DNA from: Myxococcales bacterium
Lineage (GTDB): Bacteria; Myxococcota; Polyangia; Fen-1088
Assembly: GCA_003159055.1 (NCBI GenBank)
Contig: PMLH01000518.1
Location: 565-9,607 of the forward strand
Reading direction: 5' to 3'
Length of the DNA stretch: 9,043 nucleotides
The first letter of the stretch is position 1. Every line of letters begins with the position of its first letter. The notes under the pieces are model-generated. The model did no database searches, had not been told where the DNA came from, and was given only the letters and a program-made list of their open reading frames with translations. Shown piece by piece: positions 6,302-9,043 of this stretch. The translations under genes were made by a program, and so were the position numbers.

Positions 6302-6604
6302 ATGTCCGACCAACCCAAGCAGCCTGCGCAAGCTCCCCAGCTCCAAATCGAGCTCGACGACGCCACGGCCCAAGGGGCCTATTGCAATCTGGTGTTCTTG
6401 AACCACAACGACACCGAATTCACCTTTGACTTCGTCTACGTGCAGCCCGGCGGACCGCGCGCCAGGGTTCGCTCGCGCATCATCATTTCCCCTCGCCACG
6501 CCAAGCGTTTCTTGCGCGCGATCGAGAACAACATCGCCCGCTACGAGCAAATGTTCGGCAAGATCGAGGAAGGGCCGCTGGTCGACCCTTCGATGGTGAG
6601 CTAG
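6302..6604 (+). CDS. DUF3467 family protein
   Basis: A 100-residue soluble protein matching the DUF3467 pattern: LQIELDDATAQGAYCNLVF (14-32), HNDTEFTFDFVYVQPGG (35-51), ARVRSRIIISPRHAKRFLRAI (54-74), and NIARYEQMFGKI (77-88). The function of the family is unknown; I assign none. No signal peptide or membrane helix is seen. The ATG at 6302 is preferred over TTG at 6284 because the N-terminal MSDQPKQ is a normal hydrophilic start and the 6284 codon lies within the likely promoter/leader. Divergent from ruvX, it converges on the LD-carboxypeptidase gene, the two stop codons sharing the palindrome CTAG at 6601-6604. Confidence 0.9.
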   Translation: MSDQPKQPAQAPQLQIELDDATAQGAYCNLVFLNHNDTEFTFDFVYVQPGGPRARVRSRIIISPRHAKRFLRAIENNIARYEQMFGKIEEGPLVDPSMVS

Positions 6605-7524
6605 GAGACGGCGCCCTCCAGCGCGACGAGGGTGCCCGCCTGAGCGTCGAGCTGTGCTCGCACGCCGTAAGGTAGCGCCCGATTGCGGGCGCCGTGGCCG
6701 ACCGGAGCGCCGAGCGCAACCGGAATGCCTAGGCGTGCGAGGCGTTCCTCGACGACCGAGGCTGCCGACGGCGAAGCGATTCGCGACTCGGGCGGCTCTT
6801 CGCAGCCGACGAGATTCCCGAAAATCACAGCAGCCACACGGTCGAACACCCCGGCCAGCTGCAGATGTGTGAGCAGGCGGTCGACGCGGTAGGGACGTTC
6901 GCCCACTTCTTCCAGAAAAAGAATCGCGCCATCGAGATCGGGCAGGTAGGTCGTTCCGAGCAGGCGCGAAAAGACCTCGAGGTTGCCACCGAGCAACGGC
7001 CCGACCGCGCTGCCGAGACGAAGCGGGGAAAGGCCTTGCAACAAGCCCTGCGGCTGGGGCGATTCCAACAGCGAGAAAAGCGCGGCGTGGTCTTCGCTGC
7101 CGAGCCTCCCGAGCTGGGTCACGACTGGGCCGTGGACCGAAGCGACACCCGCCTGTGCGGCAAAAGCCAGCAGCACCGTCCCGTCGGAGAAGCCGACGAT
7201 GGGCTTGGGATTGTCGCGCAACAGGGCCGGATCGAGGCGAGCGACGATCCGCAAGAGCCCGTATCCACCACGCCCCAGGAAGACCGCCCTGGCCGCTGAA
7301 TCTCTTAGGGCTTGGGCCAGGGAGGCCAGTCTGGCCTCGTCGGATCCAGCAAGAAAGCCATCCACCGCGAGAAGCGCTTTCGGATCGTAACCAAGCCGAT
7401 AGCGCGCCCCGAGCAGCGCTTCGCCAGGCGCAAAGGCCTCAGGAAAAATCGGTCCCGACGGCGCGACCACGCGCACAGGGTCGCCAGGCCGAAGCCGCGG
7501 CGGACGAATCAAGGGAGCAAGCAT
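6601..7524 (-). CDS. ldcA: LD-carboxypeptidase, peptidase family S66
   Basis: A 307-residue serine peptidase of family S66 (LdcA/MccF type), which removes the terminal D-Ala from murein tetrapeptides in the cytoplasm during recycling, or in MccF relatives hydrolyses antibiotic conjugates. The N-terminal LRPGDPVRVVAPSGP (11-25) and FLGRGGYGLLRI (82-93) are typical. Catalytic candidates are S113 in GFSDGT, the glutamate at 205/206 in FLEEVGERPYRVDRLL, and H277 in GHGARNRALPYG. No signal peptide is seen, fitting a cytoplasmic enzyme. Length is normal. It lies 12 bases downstream of the PilZ-like gene in the same direction, so co-transcription is likely. The LdcA role is preferred over an MccF-type immunity role because of the nearby mltG and lack of any microcin genes. 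Confidence 0.93.
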   Translation of the reverse strand: MLAPLIRPPRLRPGDPVRVVAPSGPIFPEAFAPGEALLGARYRLGYDPKALLAVDGFLAGSDEARLASLAQALRDSAARAVFLGRGGYGLLRIVARLDPALLRDNPKPIVGFSDGTVLLAFAAQAGVASVHGPVVTQLGRLGSEDHAALFSLLESPQPQGLLQGLSPLRLGSAVGPLLGGNLEVFSRLLGTTYLPDLDGAILFLEEVGERPYRVDRLLTHLQLAGVFDRVAAVIFGNLVGCEEPPESRIASPSAASVVEERLARLGIPVALGAPVGHGARNRALPYGVRAQLDAQAGTLVALEGAVS

Positions 7525-7536
7525 TGCGCTTGGCCG

Positions 7537-8352
7537 CTAGCGACGTCGTTTGGTCTTGCGGCGCCCGCTGGGGCCGGAAATCGGGCGGGCAGGCGGCAGC
7601 TCTTCGGCGGCTATGGCCGAGCCACTCTGCGTTTCGGCATCTGCGCTCGCTGCCGGGCCGGAAGAAGGTGCGCTCTCTGTTTTCTCGGCGGGCGCGCCCT
7701 CGGTCGCATTTTTCAGCGCGCCGGTCATCGACGAGCCGATCGCAACAGGAACAGCTTCGGGAACCGCAGTCTCGCTCACCGGAGCTGCTGCGGCCGGCGG
7801 CTCGCTGGCCTGGGCAGTTGCCACCGGTTCGGACGGCGCCGCGGCCTCCGCCGCTGGGGGCTCCGCCTCGGAAGACGAAACGGCCGTGTCGTCCGGCGCG
7901 GCTGCGGGTGACAGCCCAAGCTCGGTTTGTGGAGTGGTCGGCTTGGCGGTCTCCGGCGCACGCTGCGGCCGCGTCTCGGCGGCGCTCGGATGAGCGGCCT
8001 CACCGTACATGTCCACTTCGATCACCGCCATCGCGGGCTTGACCGGGTCCGCCACCGAGCGCGCCTTTTCGGCTGCGGGAGCCGGCGGCGGAATCCATTC
8101 GGGCGCCACTTCCTCCGCTTCGCCAATCAGCCGCACCTGCATTCCGCACACGGCGGGATCGGACGACTCGACCATGTGCACAACCCGCGCCGGGGTCTCC
8201 CGGTCGCCGGTGCGCAGGTGCAGCACCGACCCCACCGGCATCGGCTCGCGCACCACCAGGAAGAAGGATGGCGAATCTCCGTCAGCGCGCCGCACTTCCT
8301 GCGCTCGACCAATAACGACGCCTGCGTAGCGGATCTCGACTGGGGATTCCAT
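7537..8352 (-). CDS. PilZ-like protein with Ala/Pro/Glu-rich linker and basic tail
   Basis: A 271-residue protein in three parts. Residues 1-85 look like a small PilZ-type beta-barrel: EPMPVGSVLHLRT (36-48), then PARVVHMVESSDPAVCGMQVRLI (54-76), matching the strand pattern of PilZ domains. The usual c-di-GMP residues (an RxxxR stretch and a D/N-x-S-x-x-G motif) are not visible, so binding is doubtful. Residues about 87-260 are low complexity, rich in Ala, Pro, Glu and Ser, and likely disordered. The last ten residues are strongly basic (SGRRKTKRRR). No signal peptide or membrane helix is seen, so a cytoplasmic protein is expected. It sits between a methyltransferase (13-base gap) and LD-carboxypeptidase (12-base gap). 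A strong promoter-like sequence overlaps the end of the upstream gene. The ATG at 8352 has no SD. Confidence 0.75.
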   Translation of the reverse strand: MESPVEIRYAGVVIGRAQEVRRADGDSPSFFLVVREPMPVGSVLHLRTGDRETPARVVHMVESSDPAVCGMQVRLIGEAEEVAPEWIPPPAPAAEKARSVADPVKPAMAVIEVDMYGEAAHPSAAETRPQRAPETAKPTTPQTELGLSPAAAPDDTAVSSSEAEPPAAEAAAPSEPVATAQASEPPAAAAPVSETAVPEAVPVAIGSSMTGALKNATEGAPAEKTESAPSSGPAASADAETQSGSAIAAEELPPARPISGPSGRRKTKRRR

Positions 8353-8364
8353 GAGAACTTTGAT

Positions 8365-8392
8365 CTTATAGACCCTTTGCCGGCCCTGGCAA
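8365..8392 (-). promoter_or_regulatory. Sigma-70-like promoter for the PilZ-like gene
   Basis: On the minus strand TTGCCA (complement of 8387-8392, 5/6 to TTGACA) is followed after 16 bases by TATAAG (complement of 8365-8370, 5/6 to TATAAT). The -10 overlaps the TAA stop of the methyltransferase gene (8366-8368). The expected transcription start is about 6-7 bases before the PilZ ATG, giving an almost leaderless mRNA, which fits the lack of an SD. This is the best promoter match found in the window. Confidence 0.5.
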
Positions 8393-9043
8393 CCGGGACG
8401 AGTCGTGATCTCTTCGGCAGATCAGCAGATGCCCTTGCCCCGCGTAGCATGGCCGTGACGCGGAAACGGTCGCTCCGGCGCTTCGCAGCAGCTCGGCGAG
8501 GCCCTCGGCATCCCATTGTTTGCCGACGTGGCGGGCCGAGCGGCCAAGCACACTCTGCACGACCAGCGCAAGGTTCAGCAGACCCGCCAGCCCGAGCAGG
8601 GGCAGGCTCAGCACCGCGCGCAGCCGCGCCCAGCCCTTGTGCCGAACGAGGTGGTTCCACACGATTCGCTGGGCGCCAAAACGTAGGCGCGGCGTCGTGT
8701 GCACCATGCTCCCGACGGGACGCAGCGCTTGGGTCATGCGGTCGAACGTCCGCTGCGGGTTGGGCAAGGTCCAAATCACGTTGACGCTGGCGATGCGGTC
8801 GAAGCCGCGCGTGTCGCTGGCCAAGAAGTCATCAATGTTGGCCTCGACAAAGCTGAATCCGGCTGGCCAAGGGCGCCTGGCCCGCGCGCGCTTGAGCATG
8901 GTCGCCGACAGATCGACGCCCACCAACTCGACCTCGGGACATGCCAAAGCCAAGCGTTCCGCCAGGGCGCCGGTGCCACAGCCGGCATCCAGCACGCGCA
9001 TCCCCGGCGCGAGCTCAAGCGCCAGCGTCACTTCGTCGAGCAT
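8366..9043 (-). CDS. Class I SAM-dependent methyltransferase (probably 5'-partial)
   Basis: At least 225 residues of a Rossmann-fold methyltransferase that uses S-adenosylmethionine. Motif I is VLDAGCGTGALAERL (17-31), the ribose-binding acid is D44 in VGVDLSATML, and motif II lies around FDRIASVNVIWTLPNPQ (81-97), followed by LRPVGSMVHTTP. Residues about 145-166 form an unusually hydrophobic stretch (LSLPLLGLAGLLNLALVVQS), which might pack a lipid-like substrate or touch the membrane. The substrate cannot be named; a UbiE/Methyltransf_11-type small-molecule or lipid methylase is a guess. The frame has an ATG exactly at the window edge, only 16 residues before motif I, shorter than usual, so the true start probably lies outside. 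It ends 13 bases before the PilZ-like gene. Confidence 0.88.
   Translation of the reverse strand: MLDEVTLALELAPGMRVLDAGCGTGALAERLALACPEVELVGVDLSATMLKRARARRPWPAGFSFVEANIDDFLASDTRGFDRIASVNVIWTLPNPQRTFDRMTQALRPVGSMVHTTPRLRFGAQRIVWNHLVRHKGWARLRAVLSLPLLGLAGLLNLALVVQSVLGRSARHVGKQWDAEGLAELLRSAGATVSASRPCYAGQGHLLICRRDHDSSRLPGPAKGL

Noticed and set aside
6601..7524. MccF-type microcin immunity role for the S66 peptidase
   Set aside because: No microcin biosynthesis genes nearby; the context of mltG favours murein recycling, though specificity cannot be read from sequence alone.
7155..8784. Long plus-strand frames antisense to the peptidase, PilZ-like and methyltransferase genes
   Set aside because: Composition is Arg/Pro/Ser/Gly-biased with no recognisable domain; each is fully explained by the minus-strand genes.
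1..9043. CRISPR arrays, insertion sequences, tRNA or rRNA genes, phage or defence genes
   Set aside because: Reading both strands gave no regularly spaced repeats, transposase motifs, terminal inverted repeats or RNA gene signatures.

Overview
The window is a GC-rich, gene-dense bacterial chromosome segment. The high GC, the Ala/Arg-rich proteins, the many long shadow frames and the gene content (PilZ-like protein with a long Ala/Pro/Glu tail, DUF3467, two-Cys MltG) suggest a Myxococcota/deltaproteobacterium-type organism. That placement is an inference from style and content, because no rRNA or other strong marker is present. I see no mobile element, CRISPR array, tRNA or rRNA.

Layout, left to right. 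Positions 1-69 (-) hold the start of a gene that leaves the window. Positions 94-4441 hold three polytopic membrane proteins that look like GT-C-fold glycosyltransferases: a TMTC/DUF1736-like protein with a short C-terminal TPR (+), then on the minus strand a YfhO-family protein and a GT87 (DUF2029) protein, which read as a two-gene operon (GT87 first). Positions 4442-4719 are the only sizeable intergenic region and carry several candidate regulatory elements. Positions 4720-6257 (-) are a translationally coupled ruvX-mltG pair. Positions 6302-6604 (+) encode a DUF3467 protein. Positions 6601-9043 (-) hold a tight three-gene set: a class I methyltransferase (probably 5'-truncated by the window), a PilZ-like protein and an S66 LD-carboxypeptidase.

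How the genes may work together: the theme is the cell envelope. MltG cleaves glycan strands near the inner membrane, the S66 peptidase trims or recycles muropeptides, and the three GT-C proteins are expected to move sugars from polyprenyl-phosphate donors onto envelope acceptors. RuvX is a housekeeping RNA/DNA-processing nuclease family that is often a neighbour of mltG. These are ordinary families. I did not find a clear-cut new system; the most interesting items are the GT-C trio, the PilZ-like protein lacking obvious c-di-GMP motifs, the element-rich 4442-4719 spacer, and the very compact gene junctions.
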